This document shows, piece after piece, positions 54,301 through 64,000 of a DNA stretch of 64,000 nucleotides. The DNA is from Salvelinus alpinus. Lineage: Eukaryota > Chordata > Actinopteri > Salmoniformes > Salmonidae. The notes under the pieces were generated by a model. The model was not told the DNA's origin, made no database searches, and saw nothing but the letters and a program-made list of their open reading frames with translations. A program made the position numbers and the translations under genes. The stretch lies in contig NC_092092.1 in NCBI RefSeq assembly GCF_045679555.1, positions 11,532,690 to 11,596,689 on the forward strand, in the 5' to 3' direction. Position 1 is the stretch's first letter. Every line of letters starts with the position of its first letter.

Positions 54301-57300
54301 GGAGTTGCTATCCTTTGAATAATTGATAATTTTAACTGAAATTATGTTTTGTAAATTTCTTGATAAACACATTTTTTTCGAATATAATTTCATAAGATGG
54401 GTAACAACTCAATACTGAGCCTGATGTATGCACTAGAGGATCATAACACATGGTTGACATTCTACTACTCAATGGTTTACTCATGTCATTGTACTTTCGT
54501 TGGTAGCTCAATCACCTGACCACGGACAGTGTTTTTTTTGTTCCCGTGGTCTACGCTCTACTCCCCCAAATGAAAATAACCAGCATCGGTTGCTAAGCAG
54601 AGACATAACCTGGCTGTTAAGATCGTGATAGTGCTAGATTAAATACCTTTCTCTCGAGTAGGGTGCCGTATAAACTGGTTTCATTCTGGTTAGTCATTCT
54701 TTCTGCTTGTCCTCAGATTTCCACTGCAACAAATCATTGTGACAGACATTGTTCACTAGATTTGGCAGTATCAATACAACAAATGGTTTTAGACATTTCT
54801 GGTGGTGCTTTTGAACTGATGCCATTTAAACCGGTTAAAAAACAGATTTGTTCAAACTCCAAAACATGTTGATGTTAATCCTTTTCTGTCTGAGTATGGT
54901 TTACATTATCTCTAACAGTGTTATTGAATCATTTTTGGGTGTGTATGCGATTGGGATGTAACCGCAATGTCGACGCCACGCTCTTAACACTGGACTGCCT
55001 CTACTTCTCAGTGTCAAGGCCCAGGAAAACAGAGCCAGACCATGCTATGTTGAACCTCCTAGGCCTAGCACCACTGTCTCTGGGACAAGCCAAGTACAAG
55101 ACTCCCGCAAAAAAACACGTAAGTAGAATAATTTGGCACCTAATGGGTTAACGATACTTTACTACTGATTCATGAACAGTGTAATTGTATTGACATTATT
55201 TGTAACTTTTTACTCCAGGGACTGATTCCTTTTGTGAGGCTTTTGGCTAATGGTAATTAGAGGTTGACCGATTATGATTTTTCAACGCCGATACCGATTA
55301 TTGGAGGACCAAATAAAGCCTACCGATTAATCGGCCGATTAAAAAAAAAAAAAAAAAAATAATACAAAAAAATATATAAAAAATATAAAAAATTAAAAAA
55401 ATTAATATATATTTTTTTGGTTTGTAATAATGACAATTACAACAATACTGAATGAACACTTATTTTAACTTAATATAATACATCAATAAAATCAATTTAG
55501 CCTCAAATAAATAATTAAACATGTTCAATTTGGTTTAAATAATGCAAAAACAAAATGTTGGAGAAGAAATTAAAAGTGCAATATGTGCCATGTAAGAAAG
55601 CTAATGTTTAAGTTCCTTGCTCAGAACATGAGAACATATGAAAGCTGGTGGTTCCTTTTAACATGAGTCTTCAATATTCCCATGTAAGAAGTTTTAGGTT
55701 GTAGTTATTATAGGAATTATTGGACTATTTCTCTCTATACGATTTGTATTTCATATACCTTTGACTATTGGATGTTCTTATATGCACTTTAGTATTGCCA
55801 GTGTAACAGTATAGTTTCCATCCCTCTCCTCGCCGCTACCTGGGCTCGAACCAGGAACACATCGACAACAGCCACCCTCAAAGCAGCGTTACCCATGCAG
55901 AGCAAGGGGAACAATTACTCCAAGTCTCAGAGCGAGTGACGTTTGAAACGCAATTAGTGCGCACCCCGCTAACTAGCTAGCCATTTCACATCGGTTACAC
56001 AGCCTAATCTCGGGAGTTGATGGGCTTGAAGTCATAAACAGCGCAATGCTTGAAGCATTGCGAAGAGCTGCTGGCAAAACGCACAAAAGTGCTGTTTGAA
56101 TGAATGCTTACGAGCCTGCTGGTGCCTACCACCGCTCAGTCAGAATGCTCTATCAAATCATAGACTTAATTATAACATAACACACAGAAATACGAGCCTT
56201 AGGTCATTAATATGGTCGAATCCGGAAACTATCATCTCAAACAAAACGTTTTCTTTCAGTGAAATACGGAACCGTTCTGTCTTTTATCAAACAGGTGGCA
56301 TCCATAAGTCTAAATATTCCTGTTACATTGCACAACCTTCAATGTTATGTCATAATTAAGTAAAATTCTGGCAAATTAGTTCACAATGAGCCAGGCGGCC
56401 CAAACTGTTGCATATACTCTGACTCTGCGTGCAATGAACGCAAGAAGTGACACAATTTCACCTTGTTAATATTGCCAGCTAACCTGGATTTCTTTTAGCT
56501 AAATATGCAGGTTTAAAAATATATACTTCTGTGTATTGATTTTAAGAAAGGCATTGATGTTTATGGTTAGGTACACGTTGGAGCAACGACAGTCCTTTTT
56601 CGCGAATTCGCACTGCATCGATTATATGCAACGCAGGACACGTTAGATAAACTAGTAATATCATCAACCATGTGTAGTTATAACTAGTGATAGATTTTTT
56701 TTTATAAGATAAGTTTAATGCTAGCTAGCAACTTACCTTGGCTTCTTACTGCATTCGCGTAACAGGCGGGCTCCTCGTGAGGCAGGTGGTTAGAGCGTTG
56801 GACTAGTTAAATAAAGGTGTAAAAAAAAAAAAATCGGCGAAATCTATCAAACTACCGATTTCCGATTATGAAAACTTGAAATCGGCCATTCCGATTAAAC
56901 GGCCAACCTCTAATGGTAATATACGTAGATCAAATTTTACTTCTCCCATTTTATGCATGCAGCTGTCGTAGGCCAGCAACTCCTAGTAGAAGTCAATGCT
57001 TGTGCCTTAATGCAGGATTACATTTTAACCAGCAGGTGTTAAAGGTAGGCATTCCCACAAAGTGGGGGATTTGTGAGAAGTGAGTTTGACTGTTGGATTA
57101 CATCAATACTCTGCTGAATTACTTTGTGTAGGAGTAGAAATGGTCTGTTCACAATGGCTATATAACATTTATTTGTTTTCCTTGAAATATACCAGCATCT
57201 TTCATTTGATTCAGAAATGCGTTTTGTCCTACAAAGGCTTGGTGTATTCATTACGGAAACGGTTTACTCTTTATGAACCAAACGGAAGCAAACAGAGCAA

Positions 57301-57670
57301 AACAAGAGTTTCTACTGGACAAATTCAGGTAGGTCCCTCCCTGTTCTGTTTGCTTCAGTTTACGCTGATTCTGTTGAAAAACATTTCTTAATGAATACAC
57401 CCCAGGCCAATGGTATACAGAAGGTGTACTTGTGAAGATCAAATATAGAAATCAACATCAGTCTGGCTGTTCATAATCCTAGACCGGTCAAATTAGCCTG
57501 TGGAACCAGCTTGATCAGTGTTAACCATAGTTTTTACTGTGAAATACACAGATGAGGCTTGTTACACCAGGCTATGGTCAAGTTGCGAACATTCTGCTTC
57601 TTTCTCTTGAGGGGTGGCACCTATGATGGCAAAGTCTCTGAAGGCCTTTAAAACGATGGGGCGTAGATGA
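48308..57670 (+). CDS. eloa: Elongin-A family protein, 11 coding exons
   Basis: Subunit of the elongin (SIII) complex that suppresses RNA polymerase II pausing, and of a cullin-5 ubiquitin ligase. Exons: 48308-48382, 50198-50254, 50361-50473, 50562-51666, 51772-51871, 52087-52248, 52338-52435, 53134-53314, 54018-54180, 55012-55118, 57612-57670. Phases join to 739 residues (human 772). Visible: TFIIS-type N-domain ([31 protein letters not shown]); a charged Lys/Glu/Ser-rich middle; [23 protein letters not shown]; the elongin BC-box [10 protein letters not shown] (about 523-532); [44 protein letters not shown]; and the end [18 protein letters not shown]. The last exon was found by that conserved end; a nearer acceptor (55219) gives only ten more codons. 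Copy identity (eloa or eloa-like) is open. Confidence 0.9.
48850..48960. repeat. Dispersed AACCTGCTACGAAAAGTCA repeat, copy 2
   Basis: CATAACCTGCTACGAAAAGT...AAAATGCATCCCGTCTAG matches 61700-61765 (CCAACCTGCTACGGAAAGTC ... GGATCCCTTCTAG). It lies in elongin-A intron 1. No coding content. Confidence 0.5.
49555..50060. repeat. 35-bp minisatellite in elongin-A intron 1, with a C-tract
   Basis: About 14 copies of TAGTTGTTCATGATAAACAT + GATCCACCCCTGTGG. Differences cluster in the C-rich part (CCCCCCCGTGG, CCACCCCTGTGG). One copy holds a run of about 22 cytosines at 49978-49999. Reading frames on the minus strand through it ([11 protein letters not shown] repeated) are translations of the repeat, not a gene. 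Confidence 0.95.
50688..50840 (+). repeat. 51-bp in-frame tandem repeat in the elongin-A large exon
   Basis: Two identical 51-base copies and a third partial one encode [17 protein letters not shown] at about residues 124-170. Looser HLKTD-type motifs follow ([18 protein letters not shown]). 51 is a multiple of three, so the frame is kept. Identity of the copies points to a recent expansion in the disordered middle of the protein. Confidence 0.95.
55258..56912. mobile_element. hAT-type nonautonomous element, 1.65 kb, with 8-bp target duplication
   Basis: The ends are TAGAGGTTGACCGATTATGA and, in reverse, TAGAGGTTGGCCGTTTAATC. ATGGTAAT occurs directly on both sides (55250-55257 and 56913-56920), an exact 8-base duplication as hAT elements make. 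Inside there are more GCCGATTAATCGG-like palindromes near each end, a long A/T-rich left part, and no transposase. An internally deleted SINE (GGTGGTTAGAGCGTTGGACT joined to TAGTTAAATAAAGG and A-run) lies at about 56778-56832. It lies in elongin-A intron 10. Confidence 0.9.
57238..57406. mobile_element. Foldback repeat (AAACGGAAGCAAACAGAGCA), copy 1
   Basis: CGGAAACGGTTTACTCTTTA...GAACCAAACGGAAGCAAACA with ACTGGACAAATTCAGGTAGG and the mirrored CTGTTTGCTTCAGTTTACGC. A second copy is at 60397-60550. It lies in elongin-A intron 10. Confidence 0.65.
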
Positions 57671-57823
57671 AAGCCCTAAGAGGATGGATGGACTGCTGGA
57701 AACTGTGGATAAAGGTGCATTAATTCCACTTCATGCGTTATTTTCACTACTCTTCATTCCAGGCCAAATGTCCCTTTCTTGGCCTACTTTACTTTTTGAG
57801 ACCAAATTGGAGTTGTAACTATA

Positions 57824-58212
57824 CACTGAGTATACAAAACATTAAGGAAACCTGCTGTTTCCATGAGACTGACCAGTTGAATCCAAGTGAAAGCTATGAT
57901 CCCTTATTGATGTCACTTGTGAAATGCTCTTCAATCAGTGTAGATGAAGGGGAGGAGATGGCCTAAAGAAGGATTTTTAAGCCTTGAGACATGGCTTGTG
58001 TATGTGTGGCGTTCAGCGGGTGAATTGGCAAGAATGGTACGACATCCAGCGAACTTGACAACTGTGGGAAGCATTGGAGTCAACAGGCCATCATCCCTGT
58101 GGAATGCTTTTGACACTTTGTAGTGTCCATACACCAATGAATTAAGGCTGTTCTGTGGGGTGTGCAACTCAATATTAGGAAGGTGTGTTCTTAATGTTTT
58201 GTATACTCAGTG
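57824..58212. mobile_element. MITE with CACTGAGTATACAAAACATT ends, TA target
   Basis: The left end is CACTGAGTATACAAAACATT and the right end, in reverse, is CACTGAGTATACAAAACATT as well: the terminal repeats match exactly over 20 bases, flanked by TA on both sides (57822-57823, 58213-58214). It lies directly after the elongin-A stop codon, in its 3' flank. Tc1/mariner-related. Confidence 0.9.
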
Positions 58213-58408
58213 TAGCTATTGGGCCGGGCCGTCTTTGTATGAAGTTTTTTGCCCATGCTGCTTGTAAAACAATCGCTGCATTTGAATGATGGGTATGTTT
58301 CAATGTTATTTGTTTGTTCATATTGTCAAACACTGAATTGCACTATTAAATATGATGAAAACCATGCATTGTTTTTGGCCTTTCATCTATTTGTGGACAT
58401 AGTTAACT

Positions 58409-58790
58409 GCCAAAATAAAAGGAAACCCCAACAGTGGCTTAATAGGGTATTAGGCTACCACGAGCCAGAAACGCTTACATTCTGCTAGTGTCTGGGACTC
58501 TATTGGAAGGATCCCACACCATTCTGCTGTGAGAAATTCCATTAAGTGTTCTGTTGATGGTGGAAAACGCTGTCTCGGGCTCCAGCTTCAGATTCTCCCA
58601 TAAGTGTTCAATTGGGTTGAGATCTGGTGACCGAGACGACGATGGCATATGGTTTACATGCTCATCAAACCCTTCAGTGACCATTTGTTCCCTGTGGCAT
58701 ATGGTTTACATGCTCATCAAACCCTTCAGTGACCATTTGTTCCCTGTGGATGGGGGCATAGTCTTCTGATGGTGGCATAGCCATGGCAGC
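58409..58790 (-). mobile_element. Tc1-like transposon fragment with transposase C-terminal piece
   Basis: In reverse it encodes FDEHVNHMPSSSRSPDLNPI + EHLWENL, the end of the Tc1 DDE domain, in a short frame. The left end CAAAATAAAAGGAAACCCCA matches a Tc1-type terminus. A 52-base segment (TGGCATATGGTTTACATGCT...) is doubled in tandem at 58643 and 58695. Both ends are incomplete and the transposase is broken. Confidence 0.8.
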
Positions 58791-59101
58791 AAAAATACTT
58801 TAATAGCCTGCCCAGCAATTTTAAACATGACCCTAAGCATGGTAATTGCTTAATTCAGGAACCACACCCTTGTGGAACTACCTGCGTTCAATATACATTG
58901 TATGCCTCATTTACTCAAGTGTTTACATTATTTTGGCAGATAACAGGCATACAGGTATTTTCAGGGGGCTAGTGTTGTCATTTAGTATGTTCTAGTGCCT
59001 CTTAGTGGATAAGAGAAGAAAATGCAAGTGTTAAGCCCATATTATCAACAATATATTTTTTTCACCATCGAGCAGTGGTTCTCAACATTTTTGGTTACTG
59101 G

Positions 59102-59275
59102 TCACAGGTGTCAAACTCATTCCATGAAGGCCTTGTATCTGCTGGCTTTTGGTTTTTCCTTTAAATTAATACCTAGAAATTAAGAGCGGAGTTCCTTACT
59201 AATTAGTGACCCTTATTCATCAAGTACAAGGGAAGAATGTACCTGCAGACACGTCAAACGCATTCAACAGAGGGC
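59102..59275. mobile_element. Foldback MITE (GGTGTCAAACTCATTCCATG), copy 2
   Basis: ACAGGTGTCAAACTCATTCC at the left; TTACTAATTAGTGACCCTTA in the middle; the right arm (TGCAGACACGTCAAACGCAT) is less well kept. It matches 30834-31008. It lies in the spacer between elongin-A and lrrc1. Confidence 0.7.
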
Positions 59276-59967
59276 CATGTGCTGTACACTCCAAACACAT
59301 TTGGCTCTACCCAAAATATCCCATCAACTTACCACAATGCCCATGTTCTTATGAGTCTTCCCAAGTACCATCTGTGGGTATGCCAGGTACTAGTGGAGTT
59401 ACCCCAGGGTGGAGACCCGCTGATCTAGATGTTCATCAAGTGAAGACTGATTAATCCTGAGTTAAAGGCAAGTGATGACTTGAGTTCAGACGGTACACCC
59501 TCACTATTTTGAAAATTGGTTCTATATTTGTATTCATTGCTTTTTGGTGGCTAGACCTACATCAATGGTGCATTCAGTACGACAACGGTGTTCAACGTTT
59601 TAATTCAACGGAACCGGTACTGAACGACCAGTGAAGAACTGCGTGGTTATGGTGGCCCAGAGGGCGATTGTGTATGAGTTTTGCGATATCTAATGGTCAC
59701 ACCCATATTGATAAGGCCAAACGGGAGAAAACAGGCCTACCTCAAAGGCTGAACTGTGTGCACTGTTCTTGGGGAAAGTGTTGTTCAGTAGGCTACAAAC
59801 TAATGCAACGTAGCAAACGTTGAACCAAACTGAACGCACCCCAGGTTTAAATGTACATTTCTGACAGCTGCCCGTAAAGACAGATTCATATTTGACTTAC
59901 AAAAAAAAAAAAGCAGTGTCATTTGTATGTTACCTACTCTATAGTGTGTGTATATTTAAATTGAACC

Positions 59968-60153
59968 AACAACTAGGCAAGTCAGTTAAGAACAAATTCT
60001 TATTTACAATGACTACCAAACCCGGACAATGCTGGGCCAATTGTGTGCTGCCCTATGGGACTCCCAATCACAGCCTGGATTCGAACCAGGGACTGTAGTG
60101 GTGCCTCTTGCACTGAGATCCAGTGCCTTTGACCACTGCACCACTCGGGAGCA
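59968..60153 (-). mobile_element. tRNA-derived salmonid SINE
   Basis: In reverse: GAGTGGTGCAGTGGTCAAAG head, B-box-like CCTGGTTCGAATCCAGG, GTGATTGGGAGTCCCATAGG and the tail TAAGAATTTGTTCTTAACTG-ACTTGCCTAGTT. Same family as 11697, 61375 and 62756. Confidence 0.9.
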
Positions 60154-60396
60154 TAACTCCCAGAATAAACTGTATTAAGAACAGAGTATAAAAGACACAA
60201 CTAGGATATTTCAGGCTAAAATAACACTGAGCTGAGGTACAGTAGGCCAACTGAAGAAAGGCTACTGATTCAATCGCGATCCTCCCTCTTGCTTCTACTT
60301 TTCCAGAGGGTGTGAGTGAAATACAAAGGGAGGAGCAGTTAGGAATGGTGACGTCAGATTGAAACGAGGGAGTGAATGTTCCGGGTCAGAAACAGG

Positions 60397-60550
60397 GGTG
60401 TAATCATTAGTCCAAACAGTTGCAGAAACGTTTTGCAACTTAAACGATAGTTTCTATTGGACTAATTCAGGTAAGTCCCGCCCATGTCGTTCCGTTTGCT
60501 TCCGTTTAAGAAACATTTGGCAACAGAATCTGACGAATGAGTACACCACT
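60397..60550. mobile_element. Foldback repeat (AAACGGAAGC family), copy 2, in the lrrc1 upstream region
   Basis: CAGGGGTGTAATCATTAGTC...GCAGAAACGTTTTGCAACTT and mirrored GCTTCCGTTTAAGAAACATT, ending TGAGTACACCACTGGTC. It matches 57238-57406. It lies about 400 bases before the lrrc1 start codon. Confidence 0.75.
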
Positions 60551-60890
60551 GGTCTGAGGGGAAAATAACTCTGGGACAACAAAAACAGTAGGCTACACGA
60601 AATGAGACCTATCTAAACAGAGATGTGTTCGTTTTCGGGAGCCGATTAGAAAAACTAACATTCCAGAGGCGACGTGAGTAAAGAATAAAAAACCAAGCCT
60701 ACAAAAGTATTGAATGTGAGAGCGCTAGACACCGTTTTTATTCCATGGTGCCCAGTGGTATTTATTTACGCCTGGGGGAGGTGGTTAAGATGTTTGCTTT
60801 GGAAATTCGTTCTAACAACTGCAAGAAAGTGTTCGGCAAGCAATCTAGTAGCTAGGTGGCCGTATTCAGTTGCGCCTTCCGTTTCTTTAA

Positions 60891-61157
<267 letters not shown>

Positions 61158-61374
61158 TGATGAGATGTAATGTTACGTGGTGTCATGTCAGGAAAAAATA
61201 GTTGTAAATTTAAATGTAATCAATGACGAGTTATTTATGCCATGGAAAATAACCTACCGTTTATACAGGTTACGTGGAACAGGTGATTTGGGTACATGAT
61301 TTCAATTCATGGGGACATAATCATTATACAATATTGCAATTCGTCTGGACCGGACAGAGATCTTTAAAAAAAAA

Positions 61375-61592
61375 AAGGTTATTAATTTAACCATTATTTA
61401 ATTAGGCAAGTCAGTTAAGAACAACTTATTTACAATGACGGCCTAATCCGGCCAAACCCGGACAACTCTGCGCCGCCCCATGGGACTCTCTATCACGACA
61501 GGTTGTGATACAGCCTGGAATCGAACCCGGGTCTGTAATGACGCCTCTAGCACTGAGATGCAATACCTTATTCCGCTGCGCCGCTCCGGACC
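61375..61592 (-). mobile_element. tRNA-derived salmonid SINE
   Basis: In reverse: GCGGCGCAGCGGAATAAGGT head, B-box-like GGGTTCGATTCCAGG, GGGCCGCCCCATGGGACT region in altered form, and the tail AACTGACTTGCCTAATTAAA. It lies in lrrc1 intron 1. Confidence 0.9.
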
Positions 61593-61659
61593 CCCGAGTG
61601 GCAAGAAGGGATACAGCTTTTGTCAAATTAACATCAGAAGTATATATTTTTTGGTTTAC

Positions 61660-61800
61660 GGTTGAGCTAACCATAACCTAATTATTCTAACCTACTGGGT
61701 GACATCCCAACCTGCTACGGAAAGTCAAATCTGACGTTAAAATGACAAGCTGGATCCCTTCTAGCCAAGACCCTGGACAGAGGACACCGCATGTGGTATT
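61660..61800. repeat. Dispersed CTAACC/AACCTGCTACG repeat, copy 3
   Basis: AGCTAACCATAACCTAATTA, CCAACCTGCTACGGAAAGTC, CTTCTAGCCAAGACCCTGGA. Related to 30125-30330 and 48850-48960. It follows the SINE directly. Confidence 0.45.
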
Positions 61801-62755
61801 AATTTCCCATGTTGGGGACTGTTTTGAAATGATGCGCGCGCTATTATTTGACATTCTGCAAACTCCAACACTTCTGCTGCTCCAACAAGTTACAATTTCT
61901 ACTGTCATGTAATTTAATCTTTATTATGAGGATGACTAGTTGGCTACGAACGTCTTCATTGAATAGCCTAGCTACATAAAACATTTTTTTAGATCAGCAT
62001 GATTCACACATTTATCTGGCTGTGTAGAGACTATATGGAACTGGTATTTGAAAGATAAAGGGCTTGTTCCATTTTTTTTTTTTTTTTTACCTTTTTGGCC
62101 GCACCCCTTTTGATTTGATCGTAACCTCCCATACATATTTGCACATCGTAAAAGTGGTCAGACAGTGACTTTGGACCTGCAATTCAGGTCACAGTGCCAG
62201 AACATTCAGGAGATAGAGGTGCTCAAAGTTGACCCATTTTGCATACACCACCATACCATGAGTCATCCATGATTAAGGTTGAGTTTGATATCATTTAAAT
62301 GCTTACAAACAGGGTTGTCAAACTTTAATAGTTAATTGAAAAAAATGTTTTCAGCAAACATACATTTTCATCCCAGTCATCATTCTTTAAGTTCGCATGT
62401 CATTTCTTCGTGCCGAGAGTCGGAGGGGAAGAGGGTTACGCCCTTGCATTGCATTCCATGCAGTAAGATGGACCACAACCATTGTTGGTGTTACTTCACA
62501 TGCAACTAATACCATCTCGGCTAGCTAAATGAACTCATCTTGAGTCCAACAGAATAGATTATCCAGGTAACTGTTGTACTGTGCTCTGCTCATTGTGTGG
62601 TCTCATCAGATTTGCAACCAAGGTGATGTAACACTTGCCTTAACACTAGACAGGCCTATAGTATGAGTGTGTTCACCATTGGGTTGTTGTGACAATGGTA
62701 CACCATGAAGAATATAGCCTGTCTGTTTCAAGATGAGTTGAGGAAAAATTGGGAT

Positions 62756-62898
62756 CATCCAGGCTGTATCACATCCGGCCGTGATTTGGGGTCCCATAGA
62801 GCGGCGCACAATTGGTCAAGCATCGTCCGGGTTTGGGCGGGGTAGGCTGTCATTTATAAATAAGAATTTGTTCTTAACTGACTTGCTTAGTTAATTAA
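62756..62898 (+). mobile_element. tRNA-derived salmonid SINE, 5'-truncated
   Basis: CATCCAGGCTGTATCACATC, GGCCGTGATTTGGGGTCCCA, CGCACAATTGGTCAAGC, then AAGAATTTGTTCTTAACTGA-CTTGCTTAGTTAATTAAG. The A-box head is missing. It lies in lrrc1 intron 1. Confidence 0.9.
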
Positions 62899-62899
62899 G

Positions 62900-64000
62900 T
62901 TAATCATATAGCTTTCTATATAGCCTACATAATACCGTGATACATTTATTTTCTTCTTGAAAAGGAGTCATTGCAGAGAAAATGCAGACTGGGCTTTTTA
63001 TCAACTTGTGGAAACATGAAACGGGAGTGAGTTGGCCACATTTCTGGTTTTTCCTCTTTTCCATCACTTTCTCATGAGTGTTGGCGAGGAACTCGTCTAC
63101 AGAGAAATGAACCGTTTGGTGCACTACAATTGCCAGAAGATTTGTGTTAGTTTATTAGTGGTTAAATAAATCTCAGATTTTTGGGGGGGATAGCAAATGG
63201 TCAGGTGTGAATGATTGGACAAGAAGTAGCCTAGATTTTGAGGATACATATCAGGTGTTCCTTTCATTGAGGAATCAAGCAAGGGATGTATAACTGCATA
63301 TACTTGCAGGCTAGCCTAGCTAGCCTAACTTGTAGAACTAGCTGTGCCATTGTCAATAGAGCTAGTGATCTCTCCAAGTCCTGTTAGTATATCTGTTGCC
63401 TATAGCCTAGGCTATCATTTCCCAAACTCGGCCCTGTCCTAGGCTATTTTACTTTTACATCTTCACTTAGCCTAAATAGTAGGAACTCCAGAAAAAAAGG
63501 GAGCTGTTCACCTAACTCCAGCACTAGCCTACCACATCTCATTTCTGAGATGTTGATCATTCTGCATTAGGCTGGTCTAGATATCAGTAGAAATTGGTAG
63601 TTTGGGATTTTGATTATAAAGAGATGCCTCATTACATTTTCAGAAATGCTTATTTGAAGAGGTGAAAACTTGACAAATTAATAGGCTATAGCTTTATTTC
63701 CCCACCCCCTCTACATTTTTTCCCACACATTTGGCATAGGGTGGCCTAGGCTAGTCAAAAGTCCCAATCACCAATGTGGAATTTAGTCTGACCTCAGTAG
63801 ACTAAAGGGCATAGGAGCCTAGTATAAGAAGAACCAGCCATCTAGTTTGTTGAGCGATAAGATGCCTTAGTCATGTCTGACAGCCAGCAGGTCTGTTCTT
63901 CCTCACATTGAGCCATGAAAACAAGGAAGTTGTTAACAAAGGTGCAGTCAGTATCAGGGTGTTATGGCGCAACATGAGTCTTCCTTTGTTCTGTCAAGCT
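62900..64000. other. Remainder of lrrc1 intron 1, nothing recognised
   Basis: Moderately AT-rich sequence with short TAGCCTA runs (for example 63310-63330 and 63400-63416). No exon with an LRR motif, no known repeat and no RNA gene is seen. The frames present are short and unlike any protein. Confidence 0.5.

Noticed and set aside
55219-55250. Last coding exon of elongin-A
   Set aside because: It joins in frame but lacks the conserved C-terminus, which the exon at 57612-57670 supplies; kept only as a possible alternative end.

Overview
This is vertebrate nuclear DNA, almost certainly from a salmonid fish (salmon, trout or char). The genes are spliced with GT..AG introns and encode teleost-type proteins. 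The predicted 295-residue Elovl5 fits the salmonid enzyme as I remember it. The introns and spacers hold repeats I recognise from salmonids: tRNA-derived SINEs with the tail that reads ...ACTGACTTGCCTAGTTAAATAAAGG, Tc1-like transposons, LINE 3' ends with a TTTGATTTGATTTG tail, and many foldback MITEs. The species cannot be fixed from the sequence alone.

Layout, left to right: cilk1 (ICK/MAK-type kinase, minus strand, C-terminal exons off the left edge, 111-6435); a divergent intergenic interval with a dead 1.55-kb Tc1 element; fbxo9 (plus, 10750-15923); elovl5 (minus, 19630-26579, noncoding first exon near 28.7 kb); a repeat-rich spacer with a LINE fragment; gclc (minus, 16 coding exons, 33096-39995); klhl31 (minus, two coding exons, 43893-45950); an elongin-A gene (plus, 11 coding exons, 48308-57670); and lrrc1 (plus, first coding exon only, 60942-61100, the rest off the right edge). 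The order cilk1-fbxo9-elovl5-gclc-klhl31-lrrc1 is that of human 6p12. The elongin-A gene between klhl31 and lrrc1, and the lack of a recognisable gcm1 or 7SK RNA gene, are the differences.

These are independent housekeeping or tissue genes, not an operon: a ciliary kinase, an SCF ubiquitin-ligase receptor, a PUFA elongase, the rate-limiting glutathione enzyme, a muscle Kelch-BTB protein, a transcription elongation and ubiquitin-ligase subunit, and a LAP-family scaffold. For the six genes that are complete or nearly so, exon phases join without frameshift in my hand reconstruction.

I found no previously undescribed biological system. The notable points are structural: a minisatellite filling a cilk1 intron; a second minisatellite in the elongin-A intron 1 and an in-frame one in its large exon; a duplicated piece of fbxo9 exon 9 in intron 4; a hAT-type element with a perfect 8-bp target duplication beside a decoy exon; a ~1.3-kb repeat family with long imperfect terminal inverted repeats; and a solo LTR with an exact 5-bp target duplication.
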